Assembly: GCA_947044405.1 (NCBI GenBank)
Contig: CAMRHE010001104.1
Coordinates: 155,706-219,705 of the forward strand
Length of the DNA: 64,000 bases
Source: Leptodactylus fallax
Taxonomy: Eukaryota > Chordata > Amphibia > Anura > Leptodactylidae
Direction of reading: 5' to 3'
Part shown: positions 12,887-25,190 of the stretch, piece by piece
How the letters are laid out: every line of letters starts with the position of its first letter
Position numbering within the stretch: the stretch's first letter is position 1
The notes under the pieces: model-generated
What the model saw: only the letters and a program-made list of their open reading frames with translations
Told to the model about the DNA's origin: nothing
Database searches by the model: none
Program-made: the position numbers and the translations under genes

Positions 12887-13628
12887 CTCCTCCTCACTAT
12901 GCTCCGCTCTGTCGGCCTCATAGACTCCACCTCACTATGCTCCGCTCTGTCAGCCTCACGGGCGCCTCCTCACTATGCTCCGCTCTGTCGGCCTCACGGA
13001 CTCCTCCTCACTATGCTCCGCTCTGTCAGCCTCACGGACGCCTCCTCACTATGCTCCGCTCTGTCGGCCTCACTGACTCCTCCACACTATGCTCCGCTAT
13101 GTCAGCTCACAGATGCCTCCTCACTATGCTCCGCTCTGTCAGCCTCACGGACCCCTCCTCACTATGTTCCGCTCTGTCGCCCTCACGGACTCCTTCTCAC
13201 TATGTTCCGCTCTGTCGGCCTCACGGCCTCCCCTTCACTATGCTCCGCTCTGTCGGCCTCACGGACTCCTCACTATGTTCCGCTCTGTCGGCCTCACGGA
13301 CTCCTCCTCACTATGCTCCGCTCTGTCGGCCTCACGGACTCCTCACTATGTTCCGCTCTGTCGGCCTCACGGACTCCTCCACACTATGCTCTGCTATGTC
13401 GGCTCACAGATGCCTCCTCACTATGCTCCGCTCTGTCAGCCTCACGGACTCCTCCTCACTATGCTCCGCTCTGTTGGCCTCACTGACTCCTCCACACTAT
13501 GCTCCGCTATGTCGGCTCACAGATGCCTCCTCACTATGCTCCGCTCTGTCAGCCTCACGGACCCCTCCTCATTATGCTCCGCTCTGTCGGCCTCACGGAC
13601 TCCTCCTCACTATGTTCCGCTCTGTCGG
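12887..13628. repeat. 38-bp L2-derived minisatellite, block 3
   Basis: About 19 units. Variants include a shortened form with TATGTCGGCTCACAGATGCC and a form lacking one CTC (GGACTCCTCACTATG). The last five bases, GTCGG (13624-13628), are the left target-site duplicate of the LTR insertion that follows. Confidence 0.95.
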
Positions 13629-13720
13629 TGTATTGCAAAATAGCAGCCCTTGACAAAATGGTTGCTTATGACAAGATGTTTATAATAGCCAGGCCATAAG
13701 TAACCTTAATTTGAACCCGG

Positions 13721-13727
13721 TATAAAG
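13721..13727 (+). promoter_or_regulatory. LTR TATA box
   Basis: TATAAAG about 90 bases into the LTR, preceded by a short GC-containing stretch (ACCCGG). It would place the U3/R boundary about 25-30 bases downstream. Confidence 0.55.
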
Positions 13728-14202
13728 TAATGTCTATATACTCTGTTTAAGGACATATCTATACCAACCAGATCAACAGGTTATCTTTGTATGTCCATAC
13801 TGATTAGATCAAAAGAGCAACTCTGTTTAAAACGTATATGTCACAAGACATATTCTAGTGAAAACTGGCCCCTTCCACATGAATATGATCTTGGAGATAA
13901 GTGAGGCCTTACAGAGGTGTATCACTTCTGTAGACGCCCACTTTATGACACACACAAAGGGTATAAGATGGGAAAACATCCCCCAGCCTAGAGAGATGAA
14001 ATCCTGACAGCGGTGATTGGGGACGCCTGGTTCTGCTTGATGGTACCTGTCATATGGCTGAGTGATGCTTCCTACTGATACCCTTATCAGAACTCCTCTA
14101 TGAAGCTTGACAGTGTTGTAAGTATTTGATTTGATCACCTTGCTATACCTGTTGTATTGTAAGTGTTGAATATATCATAGTTTGATTGACTTTTGATATT
14201 TG

Positions 14203-14305
14203 ATATACCTTGCTTTATTGCTAGTGTTGAATATACCTCGCTTTATTGCTAGTGTTGAATATACCTCGCTTTATTGCTAGTGTTGAATATACCTTGCTTT
14301 ATTGC
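14203..14305. repeat. 28-bp tandem repeat inside LTR
   Basis: Three to four copies of a unit containing TGCTAGTGTTGAATATACCT and CGCTTTAT. The repeat lies between the TATA box and the poly(A) signal and is separate from the surrounding minisatellites. Confidence 0.85.
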
Positions 14306-14479
14306 AAGTTTTGATTAAGTCACAGTTTGACTAAATTTGATTGTACCTTGCTATACCTACGGTATTGCAAGGTTTGATTATACCTTCTAATATCTGTTAT
14401 ACTTTTCCTTGTTATAAGACCTTTTGCTATACTCTTCTTCGTGAAATGTTACCTTTTTCTATCTTCTTATACTCTTCTT

Positions 14480-14485
14480 AATAAA
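14480..14485 (+). terminator. LTR polyadenylation signal
   Basis: AATAAA, about 93 bases before the LTR end, preceded by a T-rich stretch with repeated CTTATACTCTT. This is the expected place for the R/U5 boundary signal. Confidence 0.6.
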
Positions 14486-14578
14486 ATGTTAAGCTATTTG
14501 GCGATAGTCTAGTGTTTTTACTCTATAACTTTATTCTATTACACGGAATTCAAAGAATCTGTTTCATTTGGCAATACA

Positions 14579-16026
14579 GTCGGCCTCACGGACTCCTCCT
14601 CACTATGTTCCGCTCTGTCGGCCTCACGGACTCCTCCACACTATGCTCCGCTCTGTCGGCCTCACGGACTCCTCCTCACTATGCTCCGCTCTGTCGGCCA
14701 CACTGACTCCTCCACACTATGCTCCGCTCTGTCGGCCTCACTGACTCCTCCACACTATGCTCCGCTATGTCGGCTCACAGATGCCTCCTCACTATGCTCC
14801 GCTCTGTCAGCCTCACGGACCCCTCCTCATTATGCTCCGCTCTGTCGGCCTCACGGACTCCTCCTCACTATGTTCCGCTCTGTCGGCCTCACGGACTTCT
14901 CCTCACTATGCTCCGCTCTGTCAGCCTCACGGACTCCTCCTCACTATGCTCCGCTATGTCGGCCTCACAGACTCCTCCTCACTATGTTCCGCTCTGTCGG
15001 CCTCACGGACTCCTCCACACTATGCTCCGCTATGTCGGCTCACAGATGCCTCCTCACTATGCTCCGCTCTGTCAGCCTCACGGACTCCTCCTCATTATGC
15101 TCCGCTCTGTCGGCCTCACAGACTCCTCCTCACTATGTTCCGCTCTGTCGGCCTCACGGACTCCTCCTCACTATGTTCCGCTCTGTCGGCCTCACGGACG
15201 CCTCCTCACTATGCTCCGCTCTGTCGGCCTCACGGACTCCTCCTCACTATGCTCCGCTCTGTCGGCCTCACAGACTCCTCCTCACTATGTTCCGCTCTGT
15301 CGGCCTCACGGACTCCTCCACACTATGCTCCGCTATGTCGGCTCACAGATGCCTCCTCACTATGCTCCGCTCTGTCAGCCTCACGGACTCCTCCTCATTA
15401 TGCTCCGCTCTGTCGGCCTCACAGACTCCTCCTCACTATGTTCCGCTCTGTTGGCCTCACGGACTCCTCCTCACTATGTTCCGCTCTGTCGGCCTCACGG
15501 ACTCCTCCTCACTATGTTCCGCTCTGTCGGCCTCACGGACTCCTCCTCACTATGTTCCGCTCTGTCGGCCTCACGGACTCCTCCTCACTATGTTCCGCTC
15601 TGTCGGCCTCACGGACTTCTCCTCACTATGCTCTGCTCTGTCGGCCTCACGGACTCCTCCTCACTATGCTCCGCTCTGTCGGCCTCACGGACTTCCCCTC
15701 ACTATGCTCCGCTCTGTCGGCCTCACGGACTACCCCTCACTATGCTCCGCTCTGTCGGCCTCACGGACTCCTCCTCACTATGTTCCGCTCTGTCGGCCTC
15801 ACGGACTCCTCCTCACTATGCTCCGCTCTGTCGGCCTCATGGACTCCTCCTCACTATGTTCCGCTCTGTCGGCCTCACGGACTCCTCCTCACTATGCTCC
15901 GCTCTGTCGGCCTCATGGACTCCTCCTCACTATGTTCCGCTCTGTCGGCCTCACGGACTCCTCCTCACTATGCTCCGCTCTGTCGGCCTCTCCCTCACTA
16001 TGTTCCGCTCTGTCGGCCTCACGGAC
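14579..16026. repeat. 38-bp L2-derived minisatellite, block 4
   Basis: About 38 units, more mixed than block 1: TATGTTCCGC and TATGCTCCGC forms alternate, with a TATGTCGGCTCACAGATGCC form and one shortened unit near 15990. Locally repeated groups, such as 15010-15130 and 15310-15430, show copying of multi-unit blocks. The final unit runs into GGACACCGCTCTCTCCTGG, the original LINE continuation. Confidence 0.95.
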
Positions 16027-16321
16027 ACCGCTCTCTCCTGGTTCTCCTCTTATCTCTCTGACCACACTTTCTGTGTATCATTTGCAGGCTCTGTTTCTTC
16101 CCCTTGCCGTTGGGGTTCCTCAGGGCTCGGTCCTAGGTCCTCTGCTCTTCTCCCTCTACATAGCCCCCATTGGACAAACCATCACCAGATTTGGCTTCTG
16201 GTACCATCTTTATGCTGATGACACCCAATTATATACGTCATCCCGTGACATCACCCCTGCACTAATACAGAACACCAGTGACTGTCTCTCTGCTGTCTCA
16301 AATGTCATGTCTTCTCTTTAT
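16027..16321 (+). pseudogene. L2-clade LINE fragment, RT motifs B and C
   Basis: The RT resumes after the array: [18 protein letters not shown], then [20 protein letters not shown] from 16112 (motif B region), YADDTQLY at 16211-16234 (motif C, catalytic DD present) and [17 protein letters not shown]. Translation needs one frame change near 16100. The ORF is cut off after SSLYL by the 40-bp array, so the thumb region and 3' end are missing. With 11075-12465 this was once one element, now split by about 3.5 kb of array, duplicate and LTR. Confidence 0.92.
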
Positions 16322-16323
16322 CT

Positions 16324-19300
16324 GGGATTAACTGTACACCCAATACACTGCCGACAGCCCCCCGGGATTAGATGTACACCCCATACACTGCTGAGACACC
16401 CTGGGATTAGGTGTACACCCGATACACCCCCGGGATTAGGTGTCCACCCCATACACTGCCGACACACCCTGAGATTAGGTGTACACCCGATACACTGCCG
16501 ACACCCCCCCCCCCCGGGATTAGCTGTACACCCGAAGCACTGCCAACACACCCCCGGGATTAGCTGTACTACCGATACACCCCCCGGATTAGCTGTACAC
16601 CCGATGCACTGCTGACACCCCCCCGGGATTAGCTGTACTACCGATACACCCCCAGGATTAGCTGTACACCCGATGCACTGCCGACAAATCCCCGGGATTA
16701 GCTGTACACCCGATACACTTCCGACAGACCCCCGGGATTAGCTGTACACCCGATACACTGCCGACACCACCCAGAATTAGCTGTACACCCGATACACTGC
16801 CGACACACCCCTGGCATTAGCTGTACACCCGATACACTGCCGACAGACCCCCGGGATTAGCTGCACTACCGATACACCCCCGGGATTAGCTGTACACCCG
16901 ATACACTGCCGACAGACCCCTGGGATTAGCTGTACACCCGATACACTGCCGACAGACCCCCAGGATTAGCTGTACACCCGATATACTGCCGACAGACCCC
17001 GGGTTTAGCTGTACACCCGATACACAGCCGACACACCCCTGGTATTAGCTGTACTACCGATACACCCCCGGGATTAGCTTTACACCCGATACACTGCCAA
17101 CACACCCCCAGGATTAGCTGTACACCCGATACACTGCCGACAGACCCCGGGATTAGCTGTACACCCGATACACTACCGACAGACCCCCGGGATTAGCTGT
17201 ACACCCGATACACTGCCGACACACCCCCGGGATTAGCTGTACACCCGATACACTGCCGACACCCCCCGGGATTAGCTGTACACCCGATACACTGCCGACA
17301 CCCCCCCCGGCATTAGCTGTACTCCCGATACACTGCCGACACCCCCCCCCCGGGATTAGCTGTACTCCTGATACACCCCCAGGATTAGCTGTACACCCGA
17401 TACACTGCTGACACACCCCCGGGATTAGCTGTACTCCTGATACACTGCTGACACACCCCTGGGATTAGCTATACTCCCAATTCACTGCCGACACACCCCC
17501 GGGAATAGCTGTACTCCTGATACACCCCCAGGATTAGCTGTACACCCAATACACTGCTGACACACCCCCGGGATTAGCTGTACTCCTGATACACTGCTGA
17601 CACACCCCTGGGATTAGCTGTACACCCGATACACTGCCGACACACCCCTGGGATTAGCTGTACACCCGATACACTGCTGACACACCCCCGGGATTAGCTG
17701 TACACCCGATACATTGCCGACACACCCCTGGGATTAGCTGTAAACCCCATACACTGCTGACACACCCTGGGATTAGCTGTATACCCGATACACTGCCGAC
17801 CCCCCGCCTGGGATTAACTGTACACCCCATACACTAACGACACACCCCCAGGATTAGGTGTACACCCAAAACACCCCCGGGATTAGCTGTACACCCGTTA
17901 CACTGCCGACACCCCCCGGGATTAGCTGTACACCCCATACACTAACGACACACCCCCAGGATTAGGTGTACGCCCGAAACACCCCTGGGATTAGGTATAC
18001 AACCGATAAACTGCCGACAGACCCCCGGGATTAGCTGTACTCCTGATACACTGCCAACACACCCCCGGGATTAGCTGTACTCCCAATACACTGCCAACAC
18101 CCCCCCCCCCCCCCCGGGATTAGCTGTACTCCTGATACACCGCCAGGATTAGCTGTACACCCGATACACTGCTGACACACCCCCGGGATTAGCTGTACTC
18201 CCGATACACTGCCGACACACCCCTGGGATTAGCTGTACTCCCAATTCACTGCCGACACACCCCCGGGAATAGCTGTACACCCGATACACTGCCGACCCCC
18301 CCCCCCCCCCTTCCCCGGGATTAGCTGTACACCCCATACACTAACGACACACCCCCAGGATTAGGTGTACACCCGAAACACCCCCGGGATTAGGTATACA
18401 TCCGATACACTGCCGACAGACCCATGGGATTAGCTGTACACCCGATACACTGCCAACAGACCCCCGGGATTAGCTGTACACCCGATACACTGCCGACACA
18501 CCCCCGGGATTAGCTGTACACCCGATACACTGCCGACACACCCCCGGGATTAGCTATACACCCGATACACTGCCGACAACCTTGGGATTAGCTGTACTCC
18601 CAATATACTGCTGACACCCCCCCCCCCCCCCCGGGATTAACTGTACTCCCGATACACTGCTGACATCCCCCGGGGATTAGCTGTACACCCGATACACTGC
18701 CGACACCCCCCCGGGATTAGCTGTACACCCGATACACTGCCGACACCCCCCGGGATTAGCTGTACACCCGATACACTGCCAACACCCCCCCGGGATTAGC
18801 TGTACACCCCATACACCCCCAGGATTAGCTGTACACCCGATACACTGCTGACACACCCCCGGGATTAGCTGTACTCCCGATACACTGCCGACACACCCCT
18901 GGGATTAGCTGTACTCCCAATTCACTGCCGACACACCCCCGGGAATAGCTGTACACCCGATACACTGCCGACCCCCCCCCCCTTCCCCGGGATTAGCTGT
19001 ACACCCCATAAACTAACGACACACCCCCAGGATTAGGTGTACACCCGAAACACCCCCGGGATTAGGTATACACCCGATACACTGCCGACAGACCCCTGGG
19101 ATTAGCTGTACACCCGATACACTGCCGACAGACCCCCGGGATTAGCTGTACACCCGATACACTGCCGACACACCCCCGGGATTAGCTGTACACCCGATAC
19201 ACTGCCGACACCCCCCTGGGATTAGCTATACACCCGATACACTGCCGACAACCTTGGGATTAGCTGTACTCCCAATATACTGCTGACACCCCCCCCCCCG

Positions 19301-22300
19301 GGATTAACTGTACTCCCGATACACTGCTGACATCCCCCGGGGATTAGCTGTACACCCGATACACTGCCGACACCCCCCCGGGATTAGCTGTACACCCGAT
19401 ACACTGCCGACACCCCCCGGGATTAGCTGTACACCCCATACACCCCCAGGATTAGCTGGACACCCGATACACTGCTGACACACCCCTGGGATTAGCTGTA
19501 TTCCCGATACACTGCCAACACACCCCTGGGATTAGCTGTACTCCCAATTCACTGCCGACACACCCCCGGGAATAGCTGTACACCCGATACACTGCCGACC
19601 CCCCCCCCCTTCCCCGGGATTAGCTGTACACCCGATACACTAACGACACACCCCCAGGATTAGGTGTACACCCGAAACACCCCCGGGATTAGGTATACAC
19701 CCGATACACTGCCGACAGACCCCTGGGATTAGCTGTACACCCGATACACTGCCGACAGACCCCCGGGATTAGCTGTACACCCCATACACCCCCAGGATTA
19801 GCTGTACACCCGATACACTGCTGACACACCCCCGGGATTAATTGTACTCCTGATACACTGCCGACACACCCCTGGGATTAGCTGTACACCCGATACACTG
19901 CCGACCCCCCCCCTGGAATTAGCTGTACACCCCATACACTAACGACACACACCCCAGGATTAGGTGTACACCCGATACACTGCCGACACCCCCCGGGATT
20001 AGCTGTACACCCGATACACTGCCAACACCCCCCCCCCGGGATTAGCTGTACACCCCATACACCCCCAGGATTAGCTGTACACCCGATACACTGCTGACAC
20101 ACCCCCGGGATTAACTGTACTCCTGATACACTGCCGACACACCCCTGGGATTAGCTGTACACCCGATACACTGCCGACCCCCCCCCCCCCTGGAATTAGC
20201 TGTACACCCCATACACTAACGACACACCCCCAGGATTAGGTGTACACCCGGGATTAGGTATACACCCGATACATTGCCGACAGACCCCCGGGATTAGCTG
20301 TACACCCGAAACACCCCCGGGATTAACTGTACACCTGATACACTGCCGACACACCCCCGGGATTAACTGTACACCTGATACACTGCCGACACACCTCCAG
20401 GATTAGCTGTACACCCGATACACTGCCGACACCCCCCCCCCCCGGGATTAGCTGTACACCCGATACACTGCTCACACACCCCCGGGATTAGCTGTACACC
20501 CGATACACTGCCGACACACCCCCGGGATTAGCTGTACACCCGATACACTGCCGACACACCCCCGGGATTAGCTGTACACCCGATACACTGACGACACCCC
20601 CCTGGGATTAGGTGTACACCCGATACACTGCCGACACACCCCCGGGATTAGGTGTACACCCCATACACTGCCGACACACCCCTGGGATTAGCTGTACACC
20701 CGATACACTGCCGACCCCCCCCCCTGGAATTAGCTGTACATCCCATACACTAACGACACACCCCCAGGATTAGGTGTACACCCGGGATTAGGTATACACC
20801 CGATACATTGCCGACAGACCCCCGGGATTAGCTGTACACCCGATACACTGCCGACACCCCCCCCCGGGATTAGCTGTACACCCGAAACACCCCCGGGATT
20901 AACTGTACACCTGATACACTGCCGACACACCCCCGGGATTAACTGTACACCTGATACACTGCCGACACACCCCCAGGATTAGCTGTACACCCGATACACT
21001 GCCGACCCCCCCCCCCCGGGATTAGCTGTACACCCGATACACTGCTGACACACCCCCGGGATTAGCTGTACACCCGATACACTGCCGACACACCCCCGGG
21101 ATTAGCTGTACACCCGATACACTGCCGACACACCCCCGGGATTAGCTGTACACCCGATACACTGCCGACACACCCCCGGGATTAGCTGTACACCCGATAC
21201 ACTGCCGACACACCCCCGGGATTAGCTGTACACCCGATACACTGCCGACACACCCCCGGGATTAGCTGTACATCCGATACACTGCCGACACACCCCCGGG
21301 ATTAGCTGTACACTCAATGCACTGCCGACACCCCCCCGGGATCAGCTGTACACCTGATACACTGCCGACACCCCCCCGCCCCCGGGATTAGCTGTACACC
21401 CGATACACTGCCGACACACCTCCGGGATTAGCTGTACACCCGAAACACCCCCGGGATCAGCTGTACACCCAATGCACTGCCGACACCCCCCCCCGGGATT
21501 AGCTGTACACCCGATACACTGCCGACCCCCCCCCCCCCGCCCCCGGGATTAGCTGTACACCCGATACACTGCCGACACACCTCCGGGATTAGCTGTACAC
21601 CCAATGCACTGCCGACACCCCCCGGGATTAGCTGTACACCCAATGCACTGCCGTCACACCCCCGGGATTAGGTGTACACCCGATACACTGCCGACACACC
21701 CCCGGGATTAGGTGTACACCCGATACACTGCCGACACCCCCCGGGATTAGGTGTACACCCGATACACTGCCGACACCCCCCTGGGATTAGGTGTACACCC
21801 GATACACTGCCGACACACCCCCGGGATTAGGTGTACACCCCATACACTGCCGACACCCCCCCGGGATTAGGTGTACACCCGATACACTGCCGATACCCCC
21901 CCGGGATTAGGTGTACACCCGATACACTGCCGACACCCCCCGGGATTAGGTGTACACCCGATACACTGCCGACAACCCCCGGGATTAGGTGTACACCCCA
22001 TACACTGCCCACACCCCCCCCCGGGATTAGGTGTACACCCGATACACTGCCGACACACCCCCGGGATTAGGTGTACACCCGATAAACTGCCGACACACCC
22101 CGGGATTAGGTGTACACCCGATACACTGCCGACACACCCCGGGATTAGGTGTACACCCGATACACTGCCGACACACCCCGGGATTAGGTGTACACCCGAT
22201 ACACTGCCGACACACCCCCGGGATTAGGTGTACACCCAACACACTGCCGACACACCCCCGGGATTAGGTGTACACCCGATACACTGCCGACACCCCCCCT

Positions 22301-22326
22301 GGGATTAGCTTTATACCCGATATAAT
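16324..22326. repeat. 40-bp C-run minisatellite
   Basis: About 150 copies of GGGATTAGCTGTACACCCGA followed by TACACTGCCGACACACCCCC, with C-runs from about 4 to over 15. Variants include a 20-25 bp short unit (CGAAACACCCCCGGGATT), an AACGACACAC form and a GGTGTACACC form (a perfect 10-bp palindrome) that dominates from about 21660. Blocks with a polyC-TTCCCC landmark recur near 18310, 18984 and 19609, showing a higher-order period of about 0.63-0.67 kb. All reading frames in it are short and meaningless. Confidence 0.97.
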
Positions 22327-22329
22327 GAG

Positions 22330-24832
22330 CATCACACTACAGAGGGGGGAAGGTGGGAGGGTCACAATACAAAGAGGGGGGAGGGTCACACTACGGGGGG
22401 GAGGGTCACACTACAAGGAGGGGGGAGGGTCACACTACAAGGAGGGGGGAGGGTCACACTACGGGGGGAGGGTCACACTACAGATGAGGGGGGAGGGTCA
22501 CACTACAAGGAGGGGGGAGGGTCACACTACAAAGAAGGGGGGAGGGTCACACTACAAGGAGGGGGAGGGTCACACTACAAGGAGGGGGGAGGGTCACACT
22601 ACAAAGAGGGGGGGAGGGTCACACTACAAGGAGGGGGGAGGGTCACACTACAAGGAGGGAGGAGGGTCACACGGAGGGAGGGTCACACTACAAGGAGGGG
22701 GGAGGGTCACACTACGGGGGGAGGGTCACACTACAGATGAGGGGGGAGGGTCACACTACAAGGAGGGGGGAGGGTCACACTACAAGGAGGGGGGAGGGTC
22801 ACACTACAGATGAGGGGGGAGGGTCACACTACAAGGAGGGGGGAGGGTCACACTACAAAGAGGGGGGGAGGGTCACACTACAAGGAGGGGGGAGGGGTCA
22901 CACTACAAGGAGGGGGGAGGGTCACACTACAGATGAGGGGGGAGGGTCACACTACAAGGAGGGGGGAGGGTCACACTACGGGGGGAGGGTCACACTACAA
23001 GGAGGGGGGAGGGTCACACTACGAGGGGGGAGGGTCACACTACAAAGAGGGGGGAGGGTCACACTACAAGGAGGGGGGAGGGTCACACTACAGGGGGGAG
23101 GGTCACACTACAAAGAGGGGGGAGGGTCACACTACAAGGAGGGGGGAGGGTCACACTACGGGGGGAGGGTCACACTACAAGGAGGGGGGAGGGTCACACT
23201 ACAAAGAGGGGGGAGGGTCACACTACAAGGAGGGGGGAGGGTCACACTACAAAGAGGGGGGAGGGTCACACTACGGGGGGAGGGTCACACTACGGGGGGA
23301 GGGTCACACTACGGGGGGAGGGTCACACTACAAGGAGGGGGGAGGGTCACACTACAAGGAGGGGGGAGGGTCACACTACAAGGAGGGGGGAGGGTCACAC
23401 TACAGATGAGGGGGAGGGTCACACTACAGGGGGGAGGGTCACACTACAGATGAGGGGGGAGGGTCACACTACAGATGAGGGGGGAGGGTCACACTACAAG
23501 GAGGGGGGAGGGTCACACTACAAGGAGGGAGGAGGGTCACACGGAGGGAGGGTCACACTACAAGGAGGGGGGAGGGTCACACTACGGGGGGAGGGTCACA
23601 CTACAGATGAGGGGGAGGGTCACACTACAAGGAGGGGGGAGGGTCACACTACAAGGAGGGGGGAGGGTCACACTACAGATGAGGGGGGAGGGTCACACTA
23701 CAAGGAGGGGGGAGGGTCACACTACAAAGAGGGGGGAGGGTCACACTACAAGGAGGGGGGAGGGTCACACTACAAGGAGGGGGGAGGGTCACACTACAAG
23801 GAGGGGGGAGGGTCACACTACAAGGAGGGGGGGAGGGTCACACTACAGATGAGGGGGGAGGGTCACACTACAAGGAGGGGGGAGGGTCACACTACAAAGA
23901 GGGGGGGAGGGTCACACTACAAGGAGGGGGGAGGGTCACACTACAAGGAGGGGGGAGGGTCACACTACAGATGAGGGGGGAGGGTCACACTACAAGGAGG
24001 GGGGAGGGTCACACTACGGGGGGAGGGTCACACTACAAGGAGGGGGGAGGGTCACACTACGAGGGGGGAGGGTCACACTACAAAGAGGGGGGGAGGGTCA
24101 CACTACAAGGAGGGGGGAGGGTCACACTACAGGGGGGAGGGTCACACTACAAAGAGGGGGGAGGGTCACACTACAAGGAGGGGGGGGAGGGTCACACTAC
24201 GGGGGGAGGGTCACACTACAAGGAGGGGGGAGGGTCACACTACAAGGAGGGGGGAGGGGTCACACTACAAAGAGGGGGGGAGGGTCACACTACGGGGGGA
24301 GGGTCACACTACGGGGGGAGGGTCACACTACAAGGAGGGGGGAGGGTCACACTACAAGGAGGGGGGAGGGTCACACTACAAGGAGGGGGGAGGGTCACAC
24401 TACAAGGAGGGGGGAGGGTCACACTACAGATGAGGGGGGAGGGTCACACTACAGGGGGGAGGGTCACACTACAGATGAGGGGGGAGGGTCACACTACAGA
24501 TGAGGGGGGGAGGGTCACACTACAAGGAGGGGGGAGGGTCACACTACAGATGAGGGGGAGGGTCACACTACAGATTAGGGGGGAGGGTCACACTACAAGG
24601 AGGGGGGAGGGTCACACTACGGGGGGAAGGGTCACACTACAAGGAGGGGGGAGGGTCACACTACAGGGGGGAGGGTCACACTACAAGGAGGGGGGAGGGT
24701 CACACTACAGATGAGGGGGGAGGGTCACACTACAAGGAGGGGGGAGGGTCACACTACAGATGAGGGGGGAGGGTCACACTACAGGGGGGAGGGTCACACT
24801 ACAGATGAGGGGGAGGGTCACACTACAGGGGG
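22330..24832. repeat. 24-bp G-rich minisatellite
   Basis: About 105 copies built on AGGGTCACACTACAAGGAGG plus GGGG. Variants replace AAGGA with CAGATGA, AAAGA or nothing (ACTACGGGGGG). The G-tracts GGAGGGGGGAGGG recur in each unit and are strong G-quadruplex candidates. Apparent glycine-rich proteins (GEGHTTRR, GGGSHYKE, GRVTLQGG) are its three frames. Confidence 0.97.
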
Positions 24833-24893
24833 CGGAGAGTCACCGCACACATTACAGGGAGCGGGTATTATGGCCGTTCATTGTTCCTCCCAG

Positions 24894-24908
24894 CCTCCAG
24901 AGGGCGCT
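24894..24908 (+). promoter_or_regulatory. CTCF-like site
   Basis: CCTCCAGAGGGCGCT matches the core CTCF consensus CCASYAGRKGGCRS at all but the third base. It sits at the boundary between the G-rich array and the putative promoter. Confidence 0.4.
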
Positions 24909-25009
24909 CTCCGGATCCGCTTCCAGGGCGCACCGTGTGGCTGCTCTCCACCTCCGGCCACTAAAGCTCTTCTATCCCGCACATGGAGGACTTACTTCTC
25001 CGCTCCACA

Positions 25010-25017
25010 TCACGTGA
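25010..25017. promoter_or_regulatory. E-box palindrome TCACGTGA
   Basis: TCACGTGA is a perfect E-box of the USF/MITF-TFE type, in the middle of the CpG-rich island. Confidence 0.4.
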
Positions 25018-25190
25018 CGCGCTCGGAGCTTCCACAGCCGTGGCGGTTTTTCTTGTTTGCGACATTCTCTATGGTTTTTGGTTTCATTTTAAACAAACTT
25101 TATTAGAAAGAACAGGAAGCTGTAGCAGGAGGCGTGGCGGAGGTGAGACCATGTGACCTGCCGGTTACTCTTATTATTATATGTCATTCA

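Larger units (their letters stand above)
13629..14578 (+). mobile_element. Solo LTR inserted in the 38-bp array
   Basis: A 950-bp insertion that starts TGTATTGC and ends GCAATACA, a perfect 8-bp terminal inverted repeat with the TG...CA ends of LTR retroelements. It is flanked on both sides by GTCGG (13624-13628 and 14579-14583), a 5-bp target-site duplication, and array units continue on both sides. A TATA box (TATAAAG, 13721) and a polyadenylation signal (AATAAA, 14480) lie in the order expected of a plus-strand LTR. No internal coding region is present, so this is a recombined solo LTR. The family (Ty3-like or endogenous retroviral) cannot be told from the sequence; 5-bp duplications fit several. 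Confidence 0.88.
24833..25142 (+). promoter_or_regulatory. CpG-rich island, candidate CHPF2 promoter and first exon
   Basis: The only non-repetitive stretch in the 18 kb upstream of the CHPF2 5'UTR exon at 34340. It is CpG-rich (CCGGATCCGC, CACGTGACGCGCTCGG) and carries a CTCF-like site, the E-box palindrome TCACGTGA at 25010, a CAGGAAG ETS-like site near 25113 and GGCGTGGCGG. It ends in a good splice donor, GCGGAG then GTGAGA at 25143. The inference is a TATA-less promoter with a non-coding first exon on the plus strand. An alternative is a divergent promoter also serving a minus-strand neighbour outside the window. No transcript evidence is available. Confidence 0.45.

Noticed and set aside
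13827..14138. Minus-strand 103-codon frame inside the LTR
   Set aside because: No recognisable domain; LTRs of this kind do not normally code and the frame is probably chance.
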